A DNA stretch of 64,000 nucleotides, from positions 124,001 to 188,000 of the forward strand of contig CAUWGX010000006.1 of assembly GCA_963558565.1 (NCBI GenBank), read 5' to 3'. The position numbers and the translations under genes are program-made. Below, piece by piece: positions 1 through 9,282 of this stretch. Positions within the stretch are counted from its first letter, which is position 1, and each line of letters starts with the position of its first letter. The DNA comes from Atopostipes sp963558565. GTDB taxonomy: Bacteria > Bacillota > Bacilli > Lactobacillales > Carnobacteriaceae_A. The notes beneath the pieces were generated by a model. The model did no database searches. It was not told the DNA's origin and worked only from the letters and a program-made list of their open reading frames with translations.

Positions 1-665
1 AAATGATCGTTGCTGGAGAATTAGCAGACGAAGCTCTACAAATCGGTATTGATTCTTTAGTTGAAGGAATTACTGAACAAGAAGTGGCAGCGATTATTGA
101 TATGGAAATGAAAAAACGAGGCGTATCTGAAATGAGCTTCACTACCCTGGTCCTTTTCGGCGACCATGCAGCAAGCCCCCATGGAAACCCTGGAGAACGT
201 CAATTAAAACAAAATGAATTTGTCTTATTTGATTTAGGCGTTATCTATAACGGATATGCCAGTGATGTGACAAGGACTGTTGCTTTTGGTGAAATTAGCA
301 AAAAAGAAGAAGAAATCTATAAAGTTGTTCTAAAAACTCAACAAACCGCTCAAGAAGCTGTAAAACCTGGTATGCGTGCAGGAGAATTAGACCAAATCGC
401 TCGTCAAGTGATTGAAAATGCAGGTTACGGTGAATATTTTAATCATCGCTTAGGCCATGGCATTGGAAAAACGGCTCATGAATTCCCGAGTATTCACGGT
501 TCAAATGAAACGATCCTGGAACCTGGTATGTGTTTCTCCATTGAACCAGGTATTTATGTCCCCGGGGAAGTTGGGGTTCGTATTGAAGATTGTGTTTATG
601 TGACTGAGGAAGGTTGTCAACCTTTCACTTCGATGGATAAAGAATTAGCAACGATTTACCGCTAA
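1..665 (+). CDS. M24-family Xaa-Pro aminopeptidase, C-terminal part
   Basis: Creatinase-fold (pita-bread) metallopeptidase of the PepQ/YpdF type that releases N-terminal residues preceding proline. The metal ligands of the M24 family are visible: two Asp in the FDLG...YASDVTRT segment, His in HRLGHGIG, Glu in SIEPGIY and Glu in VRIEDCV. The gene is cut by the window edge: family members are about 350 residues with an N-terminal creatinase domain, and only about 220 residues of the catalytic domain are present. The ATG at position 3 is therefore probably internal. It ends just before a bidirectional terminator that also serves the convergent ytxH-like gene. Family assignment is secure; exact substrate is not. 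Confidence 0.9.
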   Translation, partial: MIVAGELADEALQIGIDSLVEGITEQEVAAIIDMEMKKRGVSEMSFTTLVLFGDHAASPHGNPGERQLKQNEFVLFDLGVIYNGYASDVTRTVAFGEISKKEEEIYKVVLKTQQTAQEAVKPGMRAGELDQIARQVIENAGYGEYFNHRLGHGIGKTAHEFPSIHGSNETILEPGMCFSIEPGIYVPGEVGVRIEDCVYVTEEGCQPFTSMDKELATIYR

Positions 666-670
666 TAATA

Positions 671-701
671 AAAAGAGGCTGAAGTTTCAGCCTCTTTTTA
701 T
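671..701. terminator. Bidirectional intrinsic terminator
   Basis: An 11-bp stem (AAAGAGGCTGA with its complement) followed by T-runs in both directions, lying between the convergent peptidase and YtxH genes. Confidence 0.85.
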
Positions 702-713
702 TCATCTATATTA

Positions 714-1016
714 TTATTTTTTCACTTTATCTTTTACGTCATCTGCTGCATCTTCGATTTTGTCTCCAGCGACGTTAAAGTATGATGAAGCTTTGTCTTC
801 AACATCTTCAACAACACCCTGACCTTTTTCGCGCGCAGTGTCTAAGTAATCGTCTGCTTGGTCCAGAGCTTTATCTGTTCCTTTGCTAATATCTTCTCGT
901 AATTCTTGACCAGATTTCGGCGCGAACAGTAATGAAGCAATTGCTGCGACAGCGGCTCCTACTAAAGCCCCGATAATAAATCCTTCTGTTCTAAACTTAT
1001 CTTTTCCTCTATGCAT
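714..1016 (-). CDS. YtxH domain-containing protein
   Basis: Small protein of 100 residues with one N-terminal membrane segment (about residues 13-31, IIGALVGAAVAAIASLLFA) followed by a Lys/Asp/Glu-rich helical tail. The motif LLFAPKSGQELR after the membrane helix is diagnostic of the YtxH family (Bacillus general-stress envelope protein). It lies 46 bases downstream of a DUF948 gene on the same strand, reproducing the ytxG-ytxH pair of Bacillus, so the two are probably cotranscribed. A GGAG-type ribosome site precedes the ATG. The biochemical role of the family is not established. Confidence 0.85.
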   Translation of the reverse strand: MHRGKDKFRTEGFIIGALVGAAVAAIASLLFAPKSGQELREDISKGTDKALDQADDYLDTAREKGQGVVEDVEDKASSYFNVAGDKIEDAADDVKDKVKK

Positions 1017-1062
1017 AATTCTCCACTCTCCTTAAATATTTCTATTCATTTACTTATAAACA

Positions 1063-1470
1063 TTAGAGATTTGAAACACTCTTACCAATTCTTCTAGAGA
1101 TACCCACAGTAGAACCTGGTTTAGCCTTTCCGCTTAACTGTGTTGTTAAATTACGTGTTGCGTTATTTAAATCAGACACAGAAGAACCTAAGTCACCTAC
1201 TGCTTTAAACAATGGGTCGGTTAAACTTAACTTACCGTTTACATCATCTAGAGTGGTATTCGATTTATTTAATAATCCTTCTACTTCCACCAGTAAATGG
1301 TCTGAATTTTTCGTAACAACGGAGATTGTCTTATTGACTTCTTCGACTGTTGTGTTCAACTCAGAAACCACACTGCCTATTTTGAAAATAGATATTGACA
1401 GTGAAATAGCAAGAATTGCAAAAGCAACCGCGGCAATTAAGCCAGCAATTTCTCCACCTGTTAAACTCAT
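1063..1470 (-). CDS. DUF948 (YtxG-like) membrane protein
   Basis: About 135 residues: an N-terminal membrane helix (GGEIAGLIAAVAFAILAISLSI, cut short here) followed by a predicted coiled coil with repeated polar heptads and SDLNNATRNLTTQL near the C-terminus. This is the DUF948/YtxG layout. In-frame GTG (1479) and ATG (1476) codons precede, but ATG at 1470 is preferred because a GAGAG Shine-Dalgarno sits 8 bases upstream of it. It pairs with the downstream YtxH gene. Stress-related envelope function is inferred from the Bacillus pair only. Confidence 0.8.
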   Translation of the reverse strand: MSLTGGEIAGLIAAVAFAILAISLSISIFKIGSVVSELNTTVEEVNKTISVVTKNSDHLLVEVEGLLNKSNTTLDDVNGKLSLTDPLFKAVGDLGSSVSDLNNATRNLTTQLSGKAKPGSTVGISRRIGKSVSNL

Positions 1471-1729
1471 CTTCATCACTCTCTCTATGTTATTAATTTA
1501 TATAGCTAGCTTACCATTACCTTATAAACTTTTGCAAATTATACAACATACTATATGGAATTTTTTTAAATAACTCCTACTGCTTCTTTAAATAAACAAT
1601 ACATTCTAGAGAGCTTTCGGTACTCCGCTCAAATACAAGGGTTCATCCTGCATTAAAAAGCGATTCCTGATAGAATAGATATGTAATATGAATCTATTTG
1701 AAAGTAGTTATAGGAGTTGGTAGAAATTG

Positions 1730-2629
1730 ATGTATTTAGCAGAAACATTGGAAGAAGATCTAAAATTAGATGAGATTGAGAATCCATCCTTTATGGAGGA
1801 ATTAATTTCGTCTTTTAATTGGAGTGACATTGCGCAAAAAGCAATTGTCGTCGGAGTACGGATTCTTTTTACGTTATTGATCTTCTTTATACTGAATAAG
1901 ATTGCCAAATGGGCGATTGAAACAGGTTTTAAACGATTTGCGAAGAAAAACAAACAAGTTTCTAATCGTTATGAGACCATTTATCGTGTGGTAAAGAATG
2001 TTTATCATACCATCTTTTATTTTTTCCTAATTTACACTATTTTAGAAATATTGTCCTTCCCAGTCGGTACTCTACTAGCTAGTGCGGGTGTTGTAGGGTT
2101 AGCTGTTTCATTAGGAGCTCAAGGTTTCGTCTCAGACTTAGTCAATGGGTTTACGATTTTAAGCGGTCGTCAATTAGAACTAGGCGATGAAGTAGAAATT
2201 GAAGATGTTTCCGGAACTGTCACCAATATCAACTTACGAAGCCTAGAGGTCAAAGATTTTGATGGGACTATACATTATATTCCTAACCGAGAAATTCTAG
2301 TCATCAGTAACCGCTCCAAAGGAGATATGCGCGCACTGATTGATGTTCGATTATATCCTGATACAGATGTGACACGCGTTCGTAATATTATTGAGGAAGT
2401 AAATGAAAAACACGTCCCTGATTTTTCAGAAATTACTGTTCCTCCAAGTGATATTCTATTTGTATCCAATGATAAAAATCAGTTAACGATGCGAGTCATT
2501 ATGTATACTAAACCGGGTGGTCAATATGAAGTAATGAATAGTTTTTATGAAATGTATATTCGTGAATTATCAAAAGCGAATATTGATTTACCGTATGGGG
2601 ATTTTGACTTGGACATTGATGCAACCTAA
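1730..2629 (+). CDS. MscS-family small-conductance mechanosensitive channel
   Basis: About 299 residues. Releases solutes on hypo-osmotic shock. Membrane helices are visible at roughly residues 40-60 and 90-110, then the pore-lining TM3 (GTLLASAGVVGLAVSLGAQG, residues about 111-131, rich in Gly/Ala as in MscS), followed by the beta domain with FTILSGRQLELGDEVEIEDVSGTV (split motif of the family) and a C-terminal alpha/beta domain. Length matches YkuT-type channels. AGGAG at 1712-1716 supports either this ATG (spacing 13) or TTG at 1727 (spacing 10). The gene stands alone and ends at a strong terminator. Confidence 0.9.
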   Translation: MYLAETLEEDLKLDEIENPSFMEELISSFNWSDIAQKAIVVGVRILFTLLIFFILNKIAKWAIETGFKRFAKKNKQVSNRYETIYRVVKNVYHTIFYFFLIYTILEILSFPVGTLLASAGVVGLAVSLGAQGFVSDLVNGFTILSGRQLELGDEVEIEDVSGTVTNINLRSLEVKDFDGTIHYIPNREILVISNRSKGDMRALIDVRLYPDTDVTRVRNIIEEVNEKHVPDFSEITVPPSDILFVSNDKNQLTMRVIMYTKPGGQYEVMNSFYEMYIRELSKANIDLPYGDFDLDIDAT

Positions 2630-2632
2630 TAG

Positions 2633-2667
2633 AAAAACCAGCAAATTAAAATATTTGCTGGTTTTTT
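2633..2667. terminator. Bidirectional terminator between mscS and cbpB
   Basis: AAACCAGCAAAT stem and its complement ATTTGCTGGTTT with a T-run of six; A-rich on the other flank so it can also end the convergent cbpB operon. Confidence 0.85.
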
Positions 2668-2673
2668 ATTTAT

Positions 2674-3153
2674 CTATACATGTTCTCTGTTACGGTCTTT
2701 CACTTCGTAAACTTGTTCAAAATTATGAACAATTCGATTCAGACCGGTTAAAATGACTTGACGCGTAATAATCCCTGTCAAGACACCTTCCTCATCTATC
2801 ACTGAGATAAACGCATGATGTATTAACGTGCGTAAGACATCTTCTAATTCATAATCCATTTTAACGACTGGGTAATCTGTGTTCATCACTTCTTCCACGG
2901 TGATATCGCCTAGCTGATCAAATTGGACATCTTCGATCCCAATAATCGCCTCCATGATTAAAGGCATCGAAATCAGGCCTTTTATTCTAGATTTTTCATC
3001 AATCACTGGAACAACCGAATATTTATTAGACGTCATCAAAAGCAGAGCATGATCTAATGTATTGTGAGCACCAACAACAGCTACTTCATTTGCAGGTTTT
3101 ATAAGTGGATCCAAGTCGTTAACTAACATGTCTTCCATTCTTTCGCTGATCAT
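2674..3153 (-). CDS. cbpB: CBS-domain protein, CbpB/YkuL-type c-di-AMP binding protein
   Basis: 159 residues made of two CBS motifs: the first around residues 20-75 (YSVVPVIDEKSRIKGLIS) and the second around residues 88-140 (FISVIDEEGVLTGIITR). Family members bind cyclic di-AMP and, in the Listeria homologue, couple it to the stringent-response enzyme Rel. An in-frame ATG exists at 3168 but it overlaps the Shine-Dalgarno GAGGAG; ATG 3153 sits 7 bases after that site and is the likely start. Last gene of the murI-rdgB-yfcE-cbpB run, an arrangement common in Lactobacillales. Nucleotide binding is inferred from homology. Confidence 0.8.
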   Translation of the reverse strand: MISERMEDMLVNDLDPLIKPANEVAVVGAHNTLDHALLLMTSNKYSVVPVIDEKSRIKGLISMPLIMEAIIGIEDVQFDQLGDITVEEVMNTDYPVVKMDYELEDVLRTLIHHAFISVIDEEGVLTGIITRQVILTGLNRIVHNFEQVYEVKDRNREHV

Positions 3154-3202
3154 TTTACTACTCCTCATATCATATTTTGGTCAATATATTTATAGTATAC
3201 AT

Positions 3203-3712
3203 TTACACTAATTTTTGTGATAATTCTTTGAGTTCGTTATGATCCCAATCGAAGAAACGAATAAATTCATCTGCGCCATTTTTTTCATAAATAGCATAAG
3301 ACCCTACGCGAAGAGCCCCACGCGGTTGACTAATACTTCCTGGATTTATAAAAAAGATACCGTCCATTTGGTCAACTTTAGCTACATGTGTATGCCCATA
3401 AAAAATAATCGAAGCCTGATTTTCTTGCGCAACTTCTGCCATAGGCGCTAAAGAGGTTTTTACTTGATGATGATGTCCATGTAAAAGACCAAACGTTTCA
3501 TCTTCCAGTTTCTCTATTCGAATCGCTGGAAATTGATTTTCCCAGTCCATATTCCCTTTGACCGTTTTGAATGTTTCCCAGTAAGGATGATGAATGCCAA
3601 ATTCAGAATCCCCACAATGGAGCCATAAATCGATTTCATTTTCATAAATATTCATCAGTTCTTCTAAACGATATTCGTCTCGATGATTGTCGCTTACAAT
3701 TAATACCTTCAC
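3203..3712 (-). CDS. YfcE/MJ0936-family metallophosphodiesterase
   Basis: 169 residues, a complete small calcineurin-like phosphoesterase. All metal-binding motifs are present: SDNHRD (D and H near residues 7-9), HCGDSE (D about 35), GNMDW (N about 55), HGHHH (about 79-83), and GHTHVA (about 106-110), plus the family signature INPGSISQPRG. Such enzymes hydrolyse small phosphodiesters in vitro; the natural substrate is unknown. It lies 33 bases downstream of rdgB in the same transcription unit. Confidence 0.88.
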   Translation of the reverse strand: MKVLIVSDNHRDEYRLEELMNIYENEIDLWLHCGDSEFGIHHPYWETFKTVKGNMDWENQFPAIRIEKLEDETFGLLHGHHHQVKTSLAPMAEVAQENQASIIFYGHTHVAKVDQMDGIFFINPGSISQPRGALRVGSYAIYEKNGADEFIRFFDWDHNELKELSQKLV

Positions 3713-3745
3713 GTCTTCTCACCTTCTTCATTTCTTTGTTTCTAC

Positions 3746-4345
3746 TTACAACCAGTCCTCTAAATATTGCTTTAATTGCTCAATCGCTTGTGCACGATGA
3801 CTTATTTTATTTTTTTGTTCTTGGGTCAATTCTGCCATTGATTGTTTTAATTCGGGTAAGTAAAAAAGAGGATCATAACCAAAACCATGTGTTCCTCGTA
3901 GTTCGTCTAAAATAAGACCATCGACTTCTCCTACTACATGAAGAGGTGTACGATTTGGACCAACAAGCACTAATGAGCAATGGAAGTTGGCAGTTCGATC
4001 TTCTGTTGGAATGTCTTTTAATTCGTTTAATAACTTTTCGTTATTCTTTTCATCATTTCCATGTTCACCGGCAAAACGTGCCGAATATATACCCGGACGG
4101 CCGTTTAAAGCATCGACTTCAAGCCCTGAATCATCCGCTAATACTATTGTATCGAATTGTTCTGAAATAGCCGTCGCTTTTTGAAGAGCATTTTCTTCAA
4201 AGGTCTCGCCTGTCTCTGGGATATCTGGTATTTCTGGGAAATCAAGTAATGTCTTTACTTCGTAACCATAATCATGAAAGATTTCTATAAATTCCTTAGC
4301 TTTTCCTTCATTTTTTGTTGCAATAATAATTGTTTTATTTGTCAT
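3746..4345 (-). CDS. rdgB: dITP/XTP pyrophosphatase (RdgB/HAM1)
   Basis: Cytoplasmic house-cleaning enzyme that hydrolyses non-canonical purine NTPs to the monophosphate. Visible motifs: N-terminal IIATKNEGKAKEF, catalytic LADDSGLEVDALNGRPGIYSA (cut here; Asp pair near residue 68), and C-terminal GFGYDPLFY followed by SHRAQAI. 199 residues, normal length. The start is ATG 4345, which overlaps the end of murI by 11 bases, giving translational coupling; an upstream TTG (4363) is less likely as it overlaps the ribosome site. Confidence 0.93.
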   Translation of the reverse strand: MTNKTIIIATKNEGKAKEFIEIFHDYGYEVKTLLDFPEIPDIPETGETFEENALQKATAISEQFDTIVLADDSGLEVDALNGRPGIYSARFAGEHGNDEKNNEKLLNELKDIPTEDRTANFHCSLVLVGPNRTPLHVVGEVDGLILDELRGTHGFGYDPLFYLPELKQSMAELTQEQKNKISHRAQAIEQLKQYLEDWL

Positions 4346-5159
4346 CTGTCCTAAACTCCTCAAGTGATACCTGCTCTACTTTATACTGTTTGTTACCGAG
4401 CCAATTACGAGCGATCTCATCAAACTTGTTGGCAGGTCCGGTGGTAAATAATACATGTTCTTTTGGTTTTTGTTCTGTTTCATTTAACAGTTGATGCTCT
4501 GTTAAATATTTGGCTACTTTTTTTGCTGTCTCGACACCGGGATCGATTAAAGTAACTTGCTCTCCTAAAAATTGCTGGATCATCGGTTGCAGTAAGGGAA
4601 AATGGGTACAGCCCAGCACTAAAGTATCAATATTTGTATGTTTAAAAGAACTGAGCTCTTCTTGAACAATTTCTTCTGCTAACTCGCTTTCGAATTGATC
4701 ATCTTCTACAAGCGAAACAAAGCGAGGACAAGCCGCGCTATAAATTTCAGTTTGTTCGGCTAAATTTGTTATTTGTTTTTCATATTCTTCCGACTGAATC
4801 GTTCCTAAAGTCCCAATAACCCCTATTTTATGGTTTTGTGTCGTTGCCGTTGCTACTTTACTCCCCGATTCGATCACTCCTATCACTGGGATCGGAAGTG
4901 CTTCTTTTAAAGAATCTAAAGCAGCTACGGTAGCCGTATTACAGGCCACGACTAATAATTTGATATTCTTTTCTACTAAAAAATTAGCTAATTGATGCGT
5001 AAATTTACGCACTTCTGCCATCGGTCGAGGTCCATAAGGATTTCGAGCAGAATCTCCAATATAGTAAATTTGTTCATTTGGCAGCTGCTTCATAACCTCT
5101 TTTGCAACTGTAAGTCCACCAACGCCAGAGTCTAGAAATCCAATCGGTTGTTCTTTCAT
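4335..5159 (-). CDS. murI: Glutamate racemase
   Basis: Supplies D-glutamate for peptidoglycan. 274 residues with the family signatures: FLDSGVGGLT (residues 6-15), YIGDSARNPYG, the first catalytic cysteine in VACNTAT (about residue 74) and the second in VLGCTHFP (about 185). ATG 5159 is chosen because a GAGGTG ribosome site lies just upstream; a TTG at 5171 is in frame but overlaps that site. First gene of the murI-rdgB-yfcE-cbpB operon; its promoter should lie in 5160-5325. Confidence 0.95.
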   Translation of the reverse strand: MKEQPIGFLDSGVGGLTVAKEVMKQLPNEQIYYIGDSARNPYGPRPMAEVRKFTHQLANFLVEKNIKLLVVACNTATVAALDSLKEALPIPVIGVIESGSKVATATTQNHKIGVIGTLGTIQSEEYEKQITNLAEQTEIYSAACPRFVSLVEDDQFESELAEEIVQEELSSFKHTNIDTLVLGCTHFPLLQPMIQQFLGEQVTLIDPGVETAKKVAKYLTEHQLLNETEQKPKEHVLFTTGPANKFDEIARNWLGNKQYKVEQVSLEEFRTDDK

Positions 5160-5325
5160 AATACACCTCAACGCTTATATTTTTATATCATTAATCAACG
5201 TCTCTATTTTAACAAAAATAAGGACAAAATAAAATCACTTCTCTTCTTCTATCATTCTAAGGCAGAAAAATGAATTATTCTTTAAAAATCAATGATTTTT
5301 TATGAAACCTTTTATATTATTGCTC

Positions 5326-5369
5326 AAAAAAAGCCACGTACAACGATTTTCATTATACGTGGCTTTTTC
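5326..5369 (-). terminator. Terminator of trxA
   Basis: Stem AAAAGCCACGTA / TACGTGGCTTTT with T-rich flank on the minus strand, directly after the trxA stop codon. Confidence 0.85.
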
Positions 5370-5375
5370 TATTGA

Positions 5376-5687
5376 TTAAATGTGGTTATTTAATACTTGT
5401 TCAATTTGTTCTTGTGAATGGTAACCAATTAAAGTGTCAACGACTTCGCCGTCTTTTTGCACTAATAATGTTGGAATACTCATAATGCCAAATTGTCTTG
5501 CAGTTTCTGGATTTTCGTCTACATCCATTTTGAGGTATTCAACTGTTCCATCTGATTCTTCGGACATTTGTTCAATCACTGGTGATTGCATTTTACATGG
5601 TCCACACCATTCAGCCCAAAAGTCAGTGAGTGTAACGCCTGAATTCGTTTCTTCTTCAAATGTTGCGTCTGTTACAACTTTAACCAT
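5376..5687 (-). CDS. trxA: Thioredoxin
   Basis: 103-residue cytoplasmic disulfide reductase with the classic WAEWCGPCKM active site at about residues 26-35, the cis-proline in SIPTL (about 75) and the C-terminal GYHSQEQI helix. The start at 5687 is set by a strong GGAGGG site; the longer in-frame form begins upstream of that site and would add 14 non-homologous residues. Located downstream of mutS2 as in many lactic acid bacteria. Ends in a strong terminator. Confidence 0.96.
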   Translation of the reverse strand: MVKVVTDATFEEETNSGVTLTDFWAEWCGPCKMQSPVIEQMSEESDGTVEYLKMDVDENPETARQFGIMSIPTLLVQKDGEVVDTLIGYHSQEQIEQVLNNHI

Positions 5688-5790
5688 TATAAAACCCTCC
5701 TGTAAATTAATGGGAATAGGTTTTCCCAATTCCTAACGTAGTTTAGCATATTTCTATTTTTATTACCAAAAATTAGTTTCCGATTGTTAT

Positions 5791-8160
5791 TTATTTTAAA
5801 GAAACAATCGTCGCTCCTGCGCCTCCTTGGTTAGCAGGGGCTATTTTGAAACTTTTGACTCTTGGATGCTTACGTAAAGCCTCTTGTACCGCACTTCGAA
5901 CTGCCCCTGTACCATGTCCATGAATAATCGTCACTTCTCGATAATTAGCGAGTAAGGCTTGGTCTAAATATTGATCTAATTGAGAAAGAGCCGGTTCTAC
6001 TCGCTCTCCTCGTAAGTCTAATTCCGGGCGAACGGAACTTGCAGAGCCTTTATAACTTGCGGTGCTTTCTTTTTCTTCTTCTTGTTCCCTCACTGATAAA
6101 TCTTCTTCAGGGAGTTTCATTTTTAGCATCCCCATTTGTACGACCCATTCATTCTCATCCACTCTTTCTACTAACGTTCCATTTTGACCGAGAGAATGAA
6201 CGTACACCGCTTGCCCTTCTTTTAAGGCTTTTTTATCTTTTTCTCGTTGCAAGACTTTATTTTCTTTCAGCTGTTCTTCTTCTTGTCTTAAAGCCGAAAG
6301 TTGCGACTGAACTTCAATAAACTCATGTTCTTTAACTTCTTGACCGCCTCTGCCTTCAAGCTGTTTTTGTCTTAAGTCTTCGATAATATTATCAGCTTTT
6401 CTTTTAGTTTCTTCTACAATTTGATTTGCTTCTTCTTGTGCTTGTTGCTTCAAGTTTTCTTTTTCATTTTGATAGTTTTCAAATTCAGCGCTTAGTTCAC
6501 TATGCAATCTTTGCGCTTCTAATAATTTCTGACGAAGCTCTTTGGAAGAATATTCGGCTTCTTTTTGTTTTTCATCCAGATCTTGAATCATCTCATCGAC
6601 ACTCTGACTCTCGCTACTCATCAACGAACGTGCTGTGTCAATAATTTCATCACGCATCCCTAGTCGACGGGCAATCTCAAAAGCATTACTTCTTCCAGGA
6701 ATCCCTAACTTAAATTTATAAGTTGGTTCTAAAGAGTCCACATCAAATTCCATACTAGCATTCATCGTTTCTGGACGATTATAGCCATACAATTTTAGCT
6801 CAGGATAGTGAGAGGTAATCATCGCATAACTTCCAATCGCACCAATCGTATCTAAAATCGAGATCGCTAAGGCCGCCCCTTCTTGTGGATCAGTTCCTGC
6901 CCCTAGCTCGTCGAGTAAAATAAGGCTGTCTTCATCCGCTTCTTCTAGAATAGAAATGGTGGTGGTTAAATGAGAAGAGAACGTGGATAAGTTTTGTTCA
7001 ATCGACTGCTCATCTCCAATATCCGATAAAACATGACTAAAGACACCGATCGTACTTTCAATCTCCACTGGTAAATAAAGTCCCGTCTGCCCCATCAATT
7101 GTAAAAGACCTAGTGTTTTTAAGATGACCGTTTTCCCCCCCGTATTCGGGCCGGTAACGACAACGGTTTTATAGTTTTCACCTAAGGCGATATCATTTGC
7201 TACAACCTCATCTTCAGGGATCAGTGGATGCCGAGCACTATATAAATCAATATAATTATCTGTATGGACCAGTGGACGTGTTGCATCGAGTTCACGAGCG
7301 TAAAGTGCTTTGGCTTGTAAAATATCCAATTCCACTAAGATTTCTAAATTGTTTAAGATTTCTTGCGTATAAGGTAAAATTTCGACACTTAAATCCGTTA
7401 ATATTTGTTCAATTTCATATCTTTCTTCACTTTGAAGTTGTTTTAAGCGGTTATTTAGATCCAAAACACTTTGAGGTTCAATAAACAACGTTTGTCCACT
7501 TGAACTTTGGTCATGGACCACGCCTCCAAATACCCCCCGGCTGTCTGCTTTAACAGGAATCACGTACCGATCGTTGCGCATCGTAATAATACTGTCCGTT
7601 AAATATTTTGATTGTGAACCGCGCACGATATTATTTAATTTATCACGAACATTACCTTCAGTTTGACGGATAGATGTACGAATAGATTTCAATTTTGAAC
7701 TGGCATCATCAAGAACTACGCCGCTCTCTGTAAGTGTGCTATAAATTTTTCTTTCTAATGAAGCCAAGACAATCAGCTGTTCAACTTTTGTATATAATTG
7801 GTTTAGTTTTATATCTTCTTCTTTAAGATCAACAAAGAAATCTTCAATCTCACGGGCCCCTTTAATGAGCTGCCCAATTTGAATGAGTTCCTGCCCTGAT
7901 AAAATGGCGCCAATTTCCATCCGTTTAATATGAGGACGAACATCCGCAAAGGTGCCTAAAGGAAGGCCATCTTTTAGGCGGAATAATTTTACGACATCAT
8001 CTGTTTCTTCCAACATTTGTTCAACTTCGGCATGGGACGTTGAAGGAAGGAGCTCCTTAACCTTTTGGCGGCCAAGGTCTGAAACAGTATGAGCACTAAG
8101 TTGTTCAATAATCTTTGGATATTCTAGAGTTTGCATCGATTTAAAATCAATTTGTTTCAT
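5791..8160 (-). CDS. mutS2: Endonuclease MutS2 / RqcU
   Basis: 789 residues, full length. N-terminal helical core domains, then a MutS ATPase domain with Walker A TGPNTGGKT (about residue 335) and Walker B LILLDELGAGTDPQEG, a long Glu/Lys/Gln coiled coil (about 510-630), KOW-like segment, and a C-terminal Smr nuclease domain with LDLRG and HGHGTGAVR. Family members suppress homologous recombination and, in Bacillus, split stalled collided ribosomes for quality control. The gene follows cvpA and zapA, the usual neighbours in Firmicutes, with a 94-base gap. Confidence 0.95.
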   Translation of the reverse strand: MKQIDFKSMQTLEYPKIIEQLSAHTVSDLGRQKVKELLPSTSHAEVEQMLEETDDVVKLFRLKDGLPLGTFADVRPHIKRMEIGAILSGQELIQIGQLIKGAREIEDFFVDLKEEDIKLNQLYTKVEQLIVLASLERKIYSTLTESGVVLDDASSKLKSIRTSIRQTEGNVRDKLNNIVRGSQSKYLTDSIITMRNDRYVIPVKADSRGVFGGVVHDQSSSGQTLFIEPQSVLDLNNRLKQLQSEERYEIEQILTDLSVEILPYTQEILNNLEILVELDILQAKALYARELDATRPLVHTDNYIDLYSARHPLIPEDEVVANDIALGENYKTVVVTGPNTGGKTVILKTLGLLQLMGQTGLYLPVEIESTIGVFSHVLSDIGDEQSIEQNLSTFSSHLTTTISILEEADEDSLILLDELGAGTDPQEGAALAISILDTIGAIGSYAMITSHYPELKLYGYNRPETMNASMEFDVDSLEPTYKFKLGIPGRSNAFEIARRLGMRDEIIDTARSLMSSESQSVDEMIQDLDEKQKEAEYSSKELRQKLLEAQRLHSELSAEFENYQNEKENLKQQAQEEANQIVEETKRKADNIIEDLRQKQLEGRGGQEVKEHEFIEVQSQLSALRQEEEQLKENKVLQREKDKKALKEGQAVYVHSLGQNGTLVERVDENEWVVQMGMLKMKLPEEDLSVREQEEEKESTASYKGSASSVRPELDLRGERVEPALSQLDQYLDQALLANYREVTIIHGHGTGAVRSAVQEALRKHPRVKSFKIAPANQGGAGATIVSLK

Positions 8161-8254
8161 ATATTATTCACTCCATTAGTCATACAGAAAAATAGTGCCG
8201 CAAAGCAATAGATACGATGCAACACTTTTTTCTTTATCTTACATTTCTTGTTAG

Positions 8255-8875
8255 TTATTCTTCAGTACTCTCTTCATTCGTGGATTGAATATCCAGTAAC
8301 GGTTCTTCTTCTCTAGTTCTTTGATTAACTTCTAAAATAAACGTTTGATAAGCTCTATCAGATACTACAGGAGTCGATGTCACTATCTTATTTGTCAAAA
8401 AGTTATCCGCCATGCTATCTTGGATCCTATCATATGGAATAGTAGTTAATAGGAATAAAACAAAAAATAACCCCATATAATTCACACCGAAGCCGAGGAT
8501 ACTCCCACCAATCCCGCTTAAAGGTTCAGGGATTTTCATTTTTTCTAAAGTATAGGAAAGAAGTTTTGACAAAAAGCGGATCACCAACCAACCGACAACT
8601 AAAATGATTAAATAAGCAGAAATATCATAGTAAGATTCATCCATACTCAACATCAAACGTTCATCATAAAAACGATAAGGATTTGCTTCAGGAGCAAAAG
8701 GTGTTGGATAAGGAAGTAATAAATATAATTTTTCGCTTAAAAAGCGATAATTGTCCTTTGCAAATATTAAAACTAGCGCATAGCCGATCGTTTGTAATAA
8801 TTGCATAACGATCCCTTTTTTGTAGCCAGCATACGCTCCAATAAATAATACGAGTAAAACGAATAAAGTGATCAT
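8255..8875 (-). CDS. CvpA-family membrane protein
   Basis: 206 residues with about four membrane segments: residues 1-16, 21-38, about 80-105 (SAYLIILVVGWLVIRFLSKL, trimmed) and about 125-150 (ILGFGVNYMGLFFVLFLLTTI). The GYKKGIV motif after the first helix and the SGIGGSILGFG segment are typical of CvpA/colicin V production family proteins. The C-terminus is acidic (RTREEEPLL...). Located between zapA and mutS2, conserved position in Firmicutes. In other bacteria CvpA is linked to envelope integrity; its role here is not shown. Confidence 0.85.
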   Translation of the reverse strand: MITLFVLLVLFIGAYAGYKKGIVMQLLQTIGYALVLIFAKDNYRFLSEKLYLLLPYPTPFAPEANPYRFYDERLMLSMDESYYDISAYLIILVVGWLVIRFLSKLLSYTLEKMKIPEPLSGIGGSILGFGVNYMGLFFVLFLLTTIPYDRIQDSMADNFLTNKIVTSTPVVSDRAYQTFILEVNQRTREEEPLLDIQSTNEESTEE

Positions 8876-8897
8876 ATCTATTTGCTCCTCAAAACAG

Positions 8898-9167
8898 CTA
8901 ATCTTCTAAATCGATCCCTGCTTGTTTTATCTTTTCTTCTAATTCAATCATTCTTTTATGACTTTCAACCTGATCAGATACAGCATTAACCGCCACCAAA
9001 ATCGCTTGTTCTTCTTTGGATAAGGCGGTCGATAAAGATTTCAATTCTTCAAGTTGTTTATTAATGGTTTCAGCTACAAGTTCAATGTGGGCAGCTGGTT
9101 TATCCCCCACAATTGTATAATCTTTTCCATCAATAATCACTCTGGTTCTTTTTCTTTCGTTTGCCAT
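8898..9167 (-). CDS. zapA: Cell division protein ZapA
   Basis: 89 residues: N-terminal beta-rich head (RTRVIIDGKDYTIVGDKPAAHI) with the family pattern of binding FtsZ, followed by a coiled coil (VAETINKQLEELK through LEEKIKQAG). Stabilises the FtsZ ring by cross-linking filaments. AAAGGAG ribosome site 9 bases before ATG. First gene of the zapA-cvpA-mutS2 run; 22-base gap to cvpA indicates one operon. Confidence 0.88.
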   Translation of the reverse strand: MANERKRTRVIIDGKDYTIVGDKPAAHIELVAETINKQLEELKSLSTALSKEEQAILVAVNAVSDQVESHKRMIELEEKIKQAGIDLED

Positions 9168-9282
9168 CTACACAAACTCCTTTAGTTTAAATCACTTTAA
9201 CATATTAACAAAAATTAAACAGTATTTCATCATTTTGTCCTTAAAAGCTTTCCTTAGAGAACTTTTCCCTAGCATTTAGAGC

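Noticed and set aside
1253..1573. 106-codon plus-strand ORF opposite the DUF948 gene
   Set aside because: Overlaps a recognised family on the other strand and has no homology or ribosome site.
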